A stretch of DNA of 64,000 nucleotides from Capronia americana (Eukaryota > Ascomycota > Eurotiomycetes > Chaetothyriales > Herpotrichiellaceae): the NCBI GenBank assembly GCA_016110215.1, contig JADWQD010000010.1, positions 1,736,001-1,800,000 of the forward strand, written 5' to 3'. Under the pieces are notes generated by a model, which was not told the origin of the DNA, ran no database searches, and worked only from the letters and a program-made list of their open reading frames with translations. Shown one piece after another: positions 43,431 to 55,078 of this stretch. Within the stretch, counting starts at the first letter, position 1, and every line of letters starts with the position of its first letter. The position numbers were made by a program, and so were the translations under genes.

Positions 43431-45300
43431 ATGTCTCAACAAATCCATTTTGTGGAGACGAAACCCGGCACAGCTTTGGACTCGAGCCAAGTACGTGCAC
43501 TACGATCGCACGTGCGGAAAGTCAATCTGGAAAGGTCGAACCAGAAAAGCACTCGGCGATTGGAGAACTTTCGCTCCTTGACCATCACCGATTTCTCTGA
43601 GACTGGGAAGGCGAAAGCTGCCAAGAAGAAACAGTCGTCCCAGCCCGGTGTCACTCAGCTCGAAACGGAAATTCAAGACCTTCCGTCGGGAGAAGACCCG
43701 CCACAGGATTGTCCACTTGCCCCTAGCAGCCCTGAGATTCCTACAAGAGCCTTCCAGTGCCTCTCGACTCTGGATGGCCAGTCCCTGCCAAAACGATGCA
43801 ACTGCAACAGGTCGAGCCCGGCGCATCGCCAATCGCCGGGCCCTAGCCAGCGTTCGTCCCCAGTTGAACCTCCCCCGAGCGACGGGATACATCCAGATGC
43901 GGCGCAGATAGCGAATGCCATTGATGTCGATGAAGCGCGAATCAACGATTTGCTCAGAAGCTGTGGGTCTCTTTTTTCCTGGAACCGAGATATTCAGCTG
44001 ACTGTTCTAGGTGCTTTCCGGGTAGCTGCCGAACCTCTGCTCCCCTCCAGCGCGACCGATGGCGACTTCTCGGCATTCCCATTGTTCCCGGAATGCTTAT
44101 CCAACTCGGCATTTCTGTACGCCTTTCTTTACTCCATCCTACACATCCACAACTCATGCATTGCCACAAACGAGTCACTGGCTCTGAAGACGAAAGCCAT
44201 TGAGTGTCTGAGAGGAGATCTCCGCAAGGACGATCCTAACATTCGAGCCCTGACCATTGGCGCCATCCTCCTGCTGTCATGCGTTGCTGTAAGTGAATTC
44301 CTCGAGGTGAATGTCACAGACTAACAGGGTCCCAGTATCATTGCGGGGACCTTGCTGAATCCACAGCACATTCCGAAGGCCTGTACAAGCTCTTGGAGCA
44401 CTGTCGTACGGACGGCATACGCCTGCGTGCTGAGGTCCTCCGAGCAATCTTCTGGTAATGCATCCTGTGGCCTACTCGAACTTTATCTGACTAACTTGTT
44501 GTTGTAGGCAGCATCTCCTCGGTACTGCATTAGTTTGTGATCAGCACAGGTTTCTGCAGCCGGACTTTCAAGTTCTCCTCAACCGTCCTCAAGACTTTCC
44601 TACCCTCAAGTCACTGCCGACAGTGCCTCTGGGATTCGAGTTACACGAAGAAGTGATCAGTGCCGATGTGCTGCTGTCCATCCGCATCATCCTTCAGCTT
44701 CGGGATCTTACCGGCTCCGACACATCCGATCCCACAATGATTGAAGACCTACAAGCCCGGGTTGAAGCGCGGCTTGTCTTTCACGAGAAAAGCTGCAAAC
44801 AATTCGGCCCGATCGCAGAATGTTGTCGTGTTGCGGTCTACATTGTCAGCTACATCAGCAGCACAGCGACGTGGAAAAGCGCTTTTGTCCCTCTTCGCCT
44901 GGCAGAGAAGCTCCTGACATACCTCGAAAAGACAAACGAACAGAATCGCTGGCGCTACCGACGCGATTTGTTCTTGTGGCTGCTACTCGTGGGAGCATCG
45001 GTTGGCAAAGGGCAGAACTGTTTTGCTGCTGATCTTGCCACGCGTTACCAGCACTTCATTGAGATCATAAGGGAAGATGTCACAAATTGGACCGATGTGA
45101 AAAACGGACCGAGCGCTCTCCACAATGTGATGAAGAATTTCATCTACGCGGAAGACTGGGTTGCGAAGAGGTACCTGCTTCCAAGCTGGAGTGACCTTGA
45201 ACGGGCCATCTTTCTGTGTGGTTCGGAAGAGGTTGACACTGACATGGACACCGAAGCATTACTCCAGGAGCTCGTGTCGGATACTAACCTCTTTGAGTGA
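43431..45300 (+). CDS. fungal transcription-factor-domain protein without zinc cluster
   Basis: Exons 43431-44288, 44336-44454 and 44508-45300 give 589 aa. I chose the second ATG because MSQQIHFVETKPGTALDSSQ matches the usual start of this group, followed by VRALRSHVRKVNLERS. Many fungal proteins with this N-terminal block (often labelled tachykinin-family) carry a Fungal_trans_2-like helical domain but no Zn2Cys6 motif, and the same is true here. The helical domain covers roughly residues 190-589, with SAFLYAFLYSILHIHN and ALTIGAILLLSCVAYHCGD across the first splice. It may be a regulator that lost or never had the zinc cluster; no target is visible. Confidence 0.75.
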
Positions 45301-48142
45301 CTCCGACCATTCTATGACAAAGGATGCATAGCCGATATTCAGCCCTACTAGGTTGTCCGCCCGCCCTGGTGCTGTCGGGATTGGTCGTCAATGGACTTCA
45401 CTTCACTCCGGATAGTCACAGTACTCCAGAATGACCGCTGAGCGATCTGTGTTGCCTGGTGGGTTGTCCCAACAAGGCAGAACTCGCATGTATGGTGGAC
45501 CCGCGACAGGAAGCGAGTCTCCGGCTCAGTCTTAGGCCAAGTAACCAGGACCGCTTCCTATTTGCTGTGCCCACTGGAGCTGAGCCTCTACTGGCAACTG
45601 AGTTATTATCGCAGCATGAAGACACCTCAACCTAGCTTACGAAGCGCTCGTTGACCCCCTTGGATACAGGCTCACCGAGACAGGCCCAGAGAAAGACATA
45701 TACAAACGTATAAACATACTCCACTCTCTCGAGTTCGTGCTGGATCTTCCCACTCAAGCAGACTCTGTGCTTCTGATCGTCCCAAGATTGATTGGTTCAG
45801 ACGGAAATTGAGCCCATGAAACCACCCTGGCATAGCTGCCGACAAAGGGAATGCCTGCTATTGAATTAGTACAGACTACTTCCTCCATGATATCACAGTC
45901 AGCACAGACATCACTTGGACATCCCAGCTCCTCAGATATAGTTTACCACATTCAACCAGAAAGACGAATCTGAATGGTATACTGCGATGCTGTCTGGCCG
46001 ACTGGAACCAGTTGGGTGACCAGAAGACGGTTAGCTTTACTGGTTGGTGGACTGCGAGCAAACTGGCAGCAGACGTGGTCGAAGGATGAATATACCATCT
46101 AGGAATGAGAGCAACAAGGCACGGAAAAACATTGAGAGCTGCGCCAGTGTCTAGCTCTGGACGCTGTTCAATAGGTTCTATATGAGGGCCTATCCTCTGA
46201 GCACTCCCTATCATGGTCAGTTGAGCTAGCCCTCCACTCGATCGATAGTGTACTGTGTACGAAAGGAAGCAATTTCATGAAGACCAATATTCATGGCTCT
46301 GCTGCATAAGCACTTATTTTCTTTCCATGTCTCATCACACAACTACTGTAGGTACCGACTCATCCTTCACCGCCATCGTAAGACCACAGTTCCTTCATGA
46401 CCGAACCACTTCTGCTTTTCTTCTCCAGTTTGGTCCAAAAAGAGAAGACCAGCCCCTTTTGTGACGGAGACCATTTTCTGGAAGAGGAAATGCGATCCTT
46501 CTGTATCTGGAAGGTGATGCAACTCCACTGTGGCGCGGTTGGGTCCCAGTACGAGTACTGGCATTGTCGTCGTGGATCCAGTAATCCGCCGTAGCAGCTA
46601 TACGAAGAAACCGCTAGATTGGCACGTGCATAGTCCTACTAGTATGATCATTTAAATGCGATGACGTAGCTGTGTGTTGGTGTAGAATCAAGAATGAACA
46701 AGAGTTTATGGCTTTCTTGGCATTATTACTAACACAGCTCGTTGGATTGGGAGAGAGATGAAATAGGTAGGCTTACCGAGTATACCTCGTACTCCGGTAG
46801 GATGGGGATTCCCCACTTCGTTGAGAGCAGCCAGAAAGCGTTAGCGTCGCTACTCGTACGCCGCCTTTCGTTCTTGTGACGTCATCGAGGGTTTTTTTCC
46901 CACAAGCTGTTTTCCCCTCGCTGCGACTACTCGCGGCCTGTAGCCCAAGTAACGAGCGGAAGTACTCGTATCTCAACCCAGAGTTACGGGTAGGTGCCTG
47001 GATAGTACGAGTAATGGCTTGCCCCGAAGGAAACGAGACGTCGCTCTAAGCTTGGCGTGACTAGCCCTATGCCTACAGGCGACAGGCGACACGAGCCAGC
47101 GAGGCTGAAGAGGAGCAACCTCAGGTACCTCGTACATAGCCGAACAACTGTTAACAACTTGATCTTGATCTTGATACTTACTGTACGTTGTGAAATGTAG
47201 TACCCTTACTTTCGTCCAGGCAGCTAAAGTACGAGTACATAGTATGTATCGGACCATGCATTCAAGCCTGGTGGGTTCATATTTGCCTGTGATTAATTAA
47301 CTAGTACGGAGTACGGGAATCATTGTGGCATAATATTGTAGACAGTAGTGGCTGGCGAAAGTATGAGGCACGACTTACATCAGTCATGGGCGATATTTCC
47401 GTAAACGAACATGGGAGAAATAACCTCCTCGTGATTCTCCATCACGAGCTTCGTAGCAAGAATCACGAATATGAGCCTTACGCTACCATGTGAGAGGTGC
47501 AAGCATGAGTACATTGATACTGTAGTACATTATATACCGGATTTGGTCAGCGACAGCGAAGTCGCGACGCTAAGATATCTACGACTAGCTAGACTTGGCA
47601 GCTGTCCGCTCGACTACCAAGTACGAGTAGGTATATTCAACGATACTCGTTTCTCCACGGAACGGACCTTGAAGAAGATAATTCACGTAAGCGAGCAGAT
47701 GAGGAACGCCGAATCTAACTTGTACAGTACACCAGTATCGTGTTGCGCGAACATGCTGCGTGCACCTGGGGCCAAGGGTGGTGCCTGCCGTTTCAAACGC
47801 CGCCCGCGGAGTTGATTGTCAGTCGACGCTGCCTTCAAGATTAGTTGGCCGGAGATGATACGGGCGGCTTCAGATCATTCTCTTTCACGTATGGTATTGA
47901 AGCAGATGGTGCTGAGAGGAGCCTTTCGTAACACTTACCGGCGCAATTCAAGGTCAATTTCGTTTCATTGGTTGTGCTTGGCACGGCTATCTGACGTCAT
48001 TGTCATGGACGCCGTTGCTGTCGAGTCGCGTCTATCTCGAATGTTTGAGCCTGTTGGCTCTCCCTCTCAAATTCCATCGTGACAGCTCTCCTTGCTATCC
48101 TCGCTCACGTACACCGAGGCCACGAAGCAACAGCCCACTTGC
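45301..48142. other. intergenic, 2.8 kb
   Basis: I recognise no gene. It holds the densest cluster of TACTCGTAC/GTACGAGTA motifs (46549, 46851, 47006, 47229, 47631). A vague resemblance to a copia RNase H near 45970-46090 was not convincing. Confidence 0.5.
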
Positions 48143-50284
48143 TCATGAGGTATCCATCATGTCATCATCCTGTCGTCCAAAGTTCTCCTCTGCAAGCCAT
48201 GCGCTAGCAACTCCCGTGTACTGGGCCGTTGGTTCCGACCGCGCTGGCTCCCACTCGAACTCAACATCCTCATCAGGCGACTCTTCTGTTTTCTTCTTGA
48301 AGTCCTCTGCGTTTGTCAGGTGCTTGTACAGGGTCTTCAGCGGGATGATCCACGTCATGTCGTCTCCGAGACGTCCGCCCGTGCGAGTGAGTATGTTGAG
48401 TTTCAGCTTCGGCATCAACTCCTCCAGCAGCAGCTCCAGTCGATATGGAATGTCGACGTAAGGTTTCGGCGGTAGTTCTTGATTTGCAGGGACCTCCTCT
48501 TTCAGCTCCCAGCCGCCCTTCTCGAGATTGGGTATCCTCACTTCGAAATCTCCAGCTGCGTCAGGAGAACCCATTTTTGGACAACTCGTCACAGACAACA
48601 TGTGCACAAGAGGGAATTTGGGCTCCATGACACGGAATACGGCAGTGGTTTCGTACTTGATTGCTCCGCTCAGGTCGGCATCCTGGGTGACCAACGGGTT
48701 CTGTCCTACGATGCCGAAGTCTGCCCGCGCTTGTTGCACCTCGTCGACGTTCAGAGATAAGAGATAGACAAAGTTGCCCCACGCGACAGCTGAATCGACC
48801 TCCGACGCCATCATTTCGACAGCCACTCGCTCATTTGCCGGCACAGCATCACCCGTCCTCTCAAGTTGTTGTTTCAGATACCCCAGTACGTATGCCGGGC
48901 GGCTGCCAACACCCGTCAGAGCAACTGTACAAGGACTGTTGGTCTCAGACATACATTCTTCTAGCATGGTTTTGATGGGATACAGCCAATTGTCGAAAAT
49001 CTTCTTCATGAGAGATGCTGCAAGAATCATCTGATTCTTCGTTATGACCAATGTGTGGAGTTTGACGTCGCTGAATTGAGGGTTTTGTCTGGATTTGAAA
49101 ATTGGCCGAACTTTGTATTCTTGGCAAGCTCCATCGAACGACTGCTTTGTTTTCTCGAACCCTCTTTCAAATGCCTCCAGCAGGTCATCCTCAGTGCCGT
49201 CGAAGCCGGATGTGAGCTGCAAAAGGCCTCGTGGAAACTGGCCCTTTAGATACTCTCGGAAGACTTCGTTAAGACGTTGCGAGCCGTTGAACGAACCCAT
49301 TCCAGGAACAACCTCCTTCAGCGTGACGGCGCAGGAATTGGAGACGTGTCTTGCACTCAGACCGCAGATATCGGTCGTCAGACCTCCCATGTCGTTGACC
49401 ATTCTGACCTCCACGTTGGTGGCAACATCAGCAATTTCGACGCCCTGACTCTCAGCTGTTGCGAACAGATCGTACATGGCAGAAGCATTGGGCTCAGACC
49501 ATATGAAGGTGTTTTTCGGAAATCCAGCGTCGTATAACAACATGCGAAGTTCGTCCTTCGCCTCGTTTTCCCAGATGGATCCTGTAGGAACGGCGATCAT
49601 GACGTCGGCTTTCGCTTTGAAGATTCTTGTCACCAAATCTGGTCGAAGGCCATAGGCTTCGGCGTAATGGTGCTGAGCGGATCGCCAGAGAAAGCGAAGA
49701 AATTCTCGGAGGACACAACGGATCGAGAGGAGGGTGTGAACAGTGTTGTGATTTGTAAGGGGATCGCGCACGCAATATTTGCCATCTGGAACCGACTTGC
49801 GGACGGAATTCACTTGGACCACGATCTTTTGCTGCAGGTTTAGGACCATCCCAAGTAGTTGATGGTCTTGAGGCACTTCAGCGGCCTGCGACACAAGTGA
49901 CAGCTTCAAGTATTCAACCATCGCGAGGACCTTGTGGCCAGGTGCGTGGTCTTCCTGTGCCTTTGCACCAAAAACAAGCTCGCAAATTGTGTTTTTTGTG
50001 TCATCGACCTTTTGAATGAACGTGGCGATGGTCGGTATCCGCGAACTGTGATCGATACCTTGTACGGGTGTGAGGGCGACTCTGCATTCGGATAGCGACA
50101 TAGTAGGGTGGATTCGGCCATAATTGATTGTGGAGAATTTCGAGCCAAGGTCCATGCCAAACTTGAGACGAGCAGCGCCGTCGAGGCCGACGCGCTTCAA
50201 TGCCTCATCGGGGCTGACCGCGAGGTTTTCTAGGTCACGTACCAGAGCATCGAACAACTCGGCACCGCCACCCGATGAAGCCAT
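48143..50284 (-). CDS. Hsp70-fold ATPase, HSPA12-like
   Basis: A single exon of 713 aa. The actin/Hsp70 nucleotide-binding elements occur in order: phosphate-1 loop KFGMDLGSKFSTINYG (about 41-56), IAVPTGSIWENEAKDELRML, the FIWSEPNASAMYDL segment, phosphate-2 loop MVNDMGGLTTDICGL, GMGSFNGSQRLNEVFREYL and the adenosine loop VALTGVGSRPAYVLGYL. The spacing matches HSPA12-like proteins, which many filamentous fungi carry in multiple copies. The classical Hsp70 substrate-binding domain is not recognisable; the C-terminus is instead a short beta-rich part and an acidic tail ending in DDDMMDTS. It is probably a cytosolic ATPase of unknown client. Confidence 0.85.
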   Translation of the reverse strand: MASSGGGAELFDALVRDLENLAVSPDEALKRVGLDGAARLKFGMDLGSKFSTINYGRIHPTMSLSECRVALTPVQGIDHSSRIPTIATFIQKVDDTKNTICELVFGAKAQEDHAPGHKVLAMVEYLKLSLVSQAAEVPQDHQLLGMVLNLQQKIVVQVNSVRKSVPDGKYCVRDPLTNHNTVHTLLSIRCVLREFLRFLWRSAQHHYAEAYGLRPDLVTRIFKAKADVMIAVPTGSIWENEAKDELRMLLYDAGFPKNTFIWSEPNASAMYDLFATAESQGVEIADVATNVEVRMVNDMGGLTTDICGLSARHVSNSCAVTLKEVVPGMGSFNGSQRLNEVFREYLKGQFPRGLLQLTSGFDGTEDDLLEAFERGFEKTKQSFDGACQEYKVRPIFKSRQNPQFSDVKLHTLVITKNQMILAASLMKKIFDNWLYPIKTMLEECMSETNSPCTVALTGVGSRPAYVLGYLKQQLERTGDAVPANERVAVEMMASEVDSAVAWGNFVYLLSLNVDEVQQARADFGIVGQNPLVTQDADLSGAIKYETTAVFRVMEPKFPLVHMLSVTSCPKMGSPDAAGDFEVRIPNLEKGGWELKEEVPANQELPPKPYVDIPYRLELLLEELMPKLKLNILTRTGGRLGDDMTWIIPLKTLYKHLTNAEDFKKKTEESPDEDVEFEWEPARSEPTAQYTGVASAWLAEENFGRQDDDMMDTS

Positions 50285-51045
50285 GGATTGGATGGGTAGG
50301 AGGACTCTAGAAGGCGCACCGTGTTCTTTCGGATGGTGGAGAGATATGTCAGAAGGATATGTGGAAGTTACAGGTCTTCAAGAGTTTTAGACGCGCTGAA
50401 ACTTGGGACATGCAGTGAGACAATAGGCGAGGCAGTTAGGGTGCAGTGAAATAATGGGAACAATAGTTGTGTGAATATTTATTGTGAAGGCGAGGCGCAG
50501 GAGATGTTTGGTTTGCGAATGCTCACCAGATGGCAAAAAAGCTCACCCTCAACTTTGACAAACTTCACTGTCACATGTGGTGTTCTTTGGGCCAGAGCTC
50601 CTGGGGTTTGCCCAAGGTCAGTCCAAACAACAGCTCAAGCGGTTCATCATGCCGAATGGCATCGTAGTCTCTCATAATAATTATTCAGTCGACCGGTCCT
50701 GTGTAGAATAACAGTCGGTGGCTCGTCTCATTGCAGAATGATTGCGTCGATGAACAGTGATTCACGGACCAATGAGACCTATTCACTATTGACACATAAA
50801 TTAGGCTCATCCTTTTGTGTTGCACAATAGGAAGGAGCAATGCTATGGCCACTTCCGTTTGCGGAGCCAAACACTTCGGATATCTTCAAACTCTCATCTC
50901 AAACATCACTCTGCCATCGCTCGTCTTAAAATCTCCCTCATATATCTCACAGACAATCTCCAGCACATACGGCTTCAACTGGTTTCCAAGTCGACTTTTG
51001 TTCTCCATTGAACGAGCCTAGAACCTTCCCTCAATCACATCTCCC
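50285..51045. promoter_or_regulatory. divergent intergenic region
   Basis: It should contain promoters for the Hsp70-fold gene and the SANT-like gene. No specific site is recognised. Confidence 0.4.
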
Positions 51046-52760
51046 ATGGCGAAACGCAAAGCCAAGAAAGTCAACCCGACTTGGACCTTCGAGGCCGAGG
51101 TCCTGTTGCTGAATTGGCTAGACGCCAACAGAGGCACAGATGGCGCGTTGCGTCAGAACGACGAGACGGCATGGAACGAATTCGTCGCAGGCGACGAATT
51201 TGTGCGGCAACATGCGGGCATCCAAAACTTCTCGACCGAGGAAGAGAAGAGGCATCATATCCAACTCAGACTCAGATACTTGTGGAGCAACTTCCGGTCG
51301 CCATTCTACGCAGAGACACCATTCACGAAGACCATCATCTACACACAAGGCAGTGCGGCACTAGACTGGGGTCGCTTGGAGAACAGATATCGCTATCTCT
51401 ACACGCCAGAAGAGTACCAAACTCGCAGAGCCCTCGCAGAGCTAGCCACGTCAACATTTGGAGGGAGCGGAAGCAAACGCAAAATCCGCGAAGAGGAGGA
51501 CTCAGGAAATGGCACAGTTGATGGTTCAGGCGATGGCCCAACACAGAAACGTCCGCGTCCGCAAGTCGACGAGACTCTAGGTGAAACAATTCGTTCAGCA
51601 TCGAGCCCCACAGAGATCAACAATGGCCCTGAGAGCACTCGAAGCCAACCGCCACCTCTGCTTCCAGCCACCATGCCACCTGTTCTGAGCAGAATCGAGC
51701 GTAGGACTCGGCAAGACGCCATGCTATCCGACCTTGAGCTTGCCAAGCTTCCGAAATTCAAACGCTTGCTTGGAGATTCATGGGACGAGAGAGCCCAGCT
51801 CAGCGAAGTGTGGAAGCTCCAAGCTCAGATGATGAAATTTTACACGCAAATTGAACGATCGGTGGACGATTATATTGACAGTTGCGCACTGGACGATTTC
51901 CAACCAATCGTGCTCAGACCAGAGTCTGCGTACCCACGAGACCTCAATACGCTGATGAGCTTGATTCTTGGCGGCCATACGGGAACGGCAGAAGGACGTC
52001 GCGCATTGTTCCAATCTCTTAGGGACCAGAAGTGCATCTCCTATACCTACTTCATCCGGTCCCTGCTCATTGCTGCTGTGACGAGTTGGTGCTTTTCACC
52101 AGCAGTGGAAGAAGCCAGGATATACAGGAGCTACGGCGGGGGAGCCATCAAGCAAGTGCTTGAGAGTTGTGAGTTCATGATACCCTATGTCCTATTATAA
52201 ACGTGCTGACCCTCCTAGCCGTTGATCCCGTTGTCGAAATGAGACTAAGACAAAAGTTCCTGGAGTCCTACGTTAAGCTGGAAATCGAACCACAAATCCC
52301 ACACAAGGCGAAAGACATGGCGAGAATATTCCAGGGATTTGTTGACCTGATATTGCCTCGCCATGACCCTATTGTGTTCCCGCACCAAGTCGAGAACGTG
52401 AAGTCTTGTCCAAGGACTGACCCAAATCGGCCCAGTACCGCAGCTGATCCTCCCGCGCTCTTCGAAGAGTCAGGTCACCGCATCAACTTCAGACAGGATC
52501 TATGCGCTGTTTTCGAGACTGCTCTCCAGTGGCGTGCTGAAAAAGACAAGATGATGCACGAGAGGTATAGTTTCAGCTTTCCTTGCTTTGGCGACGAATA
52601 CCACGCAGACGGGATGGTGGAAGAAGTGGGCAGCGAAGGGAATAAGCGCGCTAGGCCCGTCATTCTCTGCCTCCTCCCTCTACTATTTCGCGCTGTTGCA
52701 AAGAATCTGCTTGACGATATTGGGCTTCCACACAAGGCGGCCAACGGGATTGTGCTCTAG
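51046..52760 (+). CDS. hypothetical protein with possible SANT/Myb-like N-terminus
   Basis: Exons 51046-52168 and 52219-52760 (50-nt intron, donor GTGAGT, acceptor CCTAG) give 554 aa. The start, MAKRKAKKVNPTWTFEAEVL followed by LLNWLDANRG and LRLRYLWSNFRSPF, has the tryptophan/leucine spacing of a SANT/Myb-like DNA-binding helix bundle. A basic segment (GSKRKIREE, QKRPRPQ) could be a nuclear signal. The remaining 350 residues are helical and unlike anything I know (RQDAMLSDLELAKLPKFKRL, EPQIPHKAKDMARIFQGFVD). The function is unknown. Confidence 0.7.
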
Positions 52761-53473
52761 GGAGAGGCAACTTTGAGGCAGTGCCCTCGAATGTTAGCAA
52801 ATAATCTTTAGGTGGGAAATCTCATGTACTTCGAGACGGTGGATGACTTGGTACGAATCAAGCATATTCTTGATAGCTATGAAGTAATAGTTACGCCAGC
52901 AGATAGAGGATCTTCCTATCATGAGAATTCCATACGCGTATCACAGCAAATCCCGCCCACGGTTGAATTACCAGTGAGCTTGGCTCAGCATCCATATCCG
53001 TCACACGTTTTTCGTTCAGCCCATTGATACGGAGGGGAGAAGGTGTACATTATTTAGCATAACAATTGACACACACTGTACAATGATCACCGAGATCTGT
53101 TGTTGTGCAGAGAGACTCCCAACTCTATGTGTGGGTAAGAATTCATTAATGATGCCCGAGTACGCGTAGGGTGCGAGGGTGCGAGGGTGCTTCCTACTAC
53201 TCCCCCTTCTTCTCGGAGCCTTGTTCCTACTACTAGCTCTCCTTTTCCTGAACGGGCCAAGTGAGCGAAAGCTTAAGGTTGAATCCTTGCTGAAGGCGGT
53301 TAGCCGAGCATGCCGAGCTGGTCGGAGCATCGCGAGGTCAAGCGCCGCTGTTGATTCATCATCATGGATTAATTACGTACTGCGTATGTACTATCCTACT
53401 CCGTTGCTGAACCCGCGGCAGGACTGTCCGCATCGAGACTGGCTGGCTATCCTACTACATTACAGTATTGTGA
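52761..53473. other. intergenic between convergent genes
   Basis: No gene is recognised. A GTGCGAGG tandem lies near 53168-53190. Confidence 0.4.
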
Positions 53474-55078
53474 TTATGACACAGTGACGACTCTAGACAG
53501 ACTCTGCGCACGCGTATACGTGCATCCTCCTGTGCCCTGCGCTTGCACCTGCACGTGCGACACGTTTTGCGGGACGAGGAAACTCGTCTCGAAGCCCTTC
53601 CGCTTCACTGTGCTCATGGCTTGGAGGCTCGAGGGCGAACTGCCCGCGAAGATGGTCCACGACTTGTACTCCGTGTTGCCGTTCCAAGATATGTACACTC
53701 TGACGGCCCCACTAGCTGCTCGCTCCGCGTAGACGTCGGGCGGCGCTCGAGGACACCCAATCCACGCGCTGCGGAAGTTCCGGTACCCAAGAACACCGCC
53801 TGCTGGGGCGCCCATACCGTTGGCTATGGGCCCGAATTGGGCCGTCATGACGGATTTGCCCTGCGGGTCGAATTCCTCCATCAAGGGCGTGAGGCCGTAA
53901 CCGACCATTTTGTGGCCATTGGCGAGGTACTGCAAATTGCCTTGAGCAGTTGCGTAGATTGGCAGGTCTGGGTTGGCGTATCGAGCCACGGCCTTGGCGG
54001 TCTTTGCTTTTGTGTCAAGACTGAGGACGAGGCCGGAGCTGGGCACGGTCGGATTGGGCAGGGTCAACGGAGAGTTTGCATTGTCGAAAAGAGAGATGAC
54101 GATCTCGTTGCGCCCGTGCGTTTGGTTTTGTTGTCGGACGTCGTGTTGGTAGCAGAATGTCGCGTTCGAGGCCAGTTGGAAGTCGCCGCCATCAATGCCC
54201 GACAAGACCCAGAGGATGTTGCCGGATTTCTTCTCTACCGCGATCTCGGAGCAGAGGTAGCGCGAGCTGATGATATAGCCCTCCTGGCCGTTGAGTTGGC
54301 TGATGGCGTTGATGTGGAAATAGTTCCACGCGGTTGCCTGAGTGGTGCCGTCGCTCCCTTCAGCACCCAGTGGCAGCTGTGACGCCGAAAAAGGAAGCTT
54401 GTCCAGGTGATCGAGCGCATGCCATTCGAAGAGGATCTCGTTGCTGGCAATATCCATTTCGTAAATGATGGCATCGACGGTCCAGCCGAGTTCAGGCCCA
54501 CCCACGGAGGACAGGTCATGTTGAGTGACATTGTTTGCCGTGACGAGGATGGTATCTAGGGGCGTGATGTTGAGTTCGTGCACGTCGACGTTACTGGCGA
54601 AGGTCTGAGAGGCCTTAAGAGTCAAGAAGGGTCCCGGAAGACTAACGGTGGCGATAGTTTCGTAAGAGGAATCGAGAAGAACTATCCAGCCGTAACCGCG
54701 ACCAATGGGCTCCCCGAAGCCCGTGCCATTCCAATAAGCTAGCACGGGCTTGCCTTGATATTCGTAGGGGCAGAAGTTGAAAGCCTGACCGTGGGGGCCG
54801 AACCACACAAGCTCACCGTCGTCGGTGAAGATGATCGGCGCGGTCTGGTTGACATGCGAAAAGCCCACTGGATTCAGAAACAGGTAACCGGGAACTGTCT
54901 CCCCGGTTTTGTTGACTTCTAGGGCCAAGGGCGAGATGGCTGGGGCTGACTTGAATGAAAGGATCGGCCAGGGCGGAGAGCTGGGTTGCTGTGCGTCGCT
55001 GTCATGGACCAAGAACAGCGCTATACCTAAGACGGCCGAGAGTAGCCGTTGAAGCCTGCTGAACATCGTGCCTACCAT
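53474..55078 (-). CDS. secreted arylsulfotransferase (ASST)-family protein
   Basis: A single exon of 534 aa; the ATG four codons in (MFSRLQRLLSAVLGIALFLV) is an equally good start. A signal peptide ends near HDSDAQ, and many N-x-S/T sites indicate secretion. The body repeats WD-like beta blades typical of the ASST fold (PGYLFLNPVGF, GELVWFGPHG, GYIISSRYLCSEIAVEKKSG, GNILWVLSGIDGGDF). Three histidines sit where ASST active-site histidines lie, in VDVHELNITP, WNYFHINAI and CYQHDVRQQ. Bacterial members transfer sulfuryl groups between phenols. Fungal members are mostly uncharacterised, so the activity is inferred from family only. Confidence 0.87.
   Translation of the reverse strand: MVGTMFSRLQRLLSAVLGIALFLVHDSDAQQPSSPPWPILSFKSAPAISPLALEVNKTGETVPGYLFLNPVGFSHVNQTAPIIFTDDGELVWFGPHGQAFNFCPYEYQGKPVLAYWNGTGFGEPIGRGYGWIVLLDSSYETIATVSLPGPFLTLKASQTFASNVDVHELNITPLDTILVTANNVTQHDLSSVGGPELGWTVDAIIYEMDIASNEILFEWHALDHLDKLPFSASQLPLGAEGSDGTTQATAWNYFHINAISQLNGQEGYIISSRYLCSEIAVEKKSGNILWVLSGIDGGDFQLASNATFCYQHDVRQQNQTHGRNEIVISLFDNANSPLTLPNPTVPSSGLVLSLDTKAKTAKAVARYANPDLPIYATAQGNLQYLANGHKMVGYGLTPLMEEFDPQGKSVMTAQFGPIANGMGAPAGGVLGYRNFRSAWIGCPRAPPDVYAERAASGAVRVYISWNGNTEYKSWTIFAGSSPSSLQAMSTVKRKGFETSFLVPQNVSHVQVQAQGTGGCTYTRAQSLSRVVTVS

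Noticed and set aside
45960..46100. Weak resemblance to copia RNase H (GYCDADW / TGYxF-like strings in mixed frames)
   Set aside because: The match needs several frame changes and no LTR or duplication is visible. An ancient relic is possible but unsupported.
47471..47815. 114-codon plus-strand frame starting MSLTLPCERCKHEY
   Set aside because: It is somewhat protein-like but isolated, contains the recurrent intergenic motif GTACGAGTA, and lacks homology that I can name.
53543..54382. 279-codon plus-strand frame
   Set aside because: It is antisense to the well-supported arylsulfotransferase gene and has no motif.
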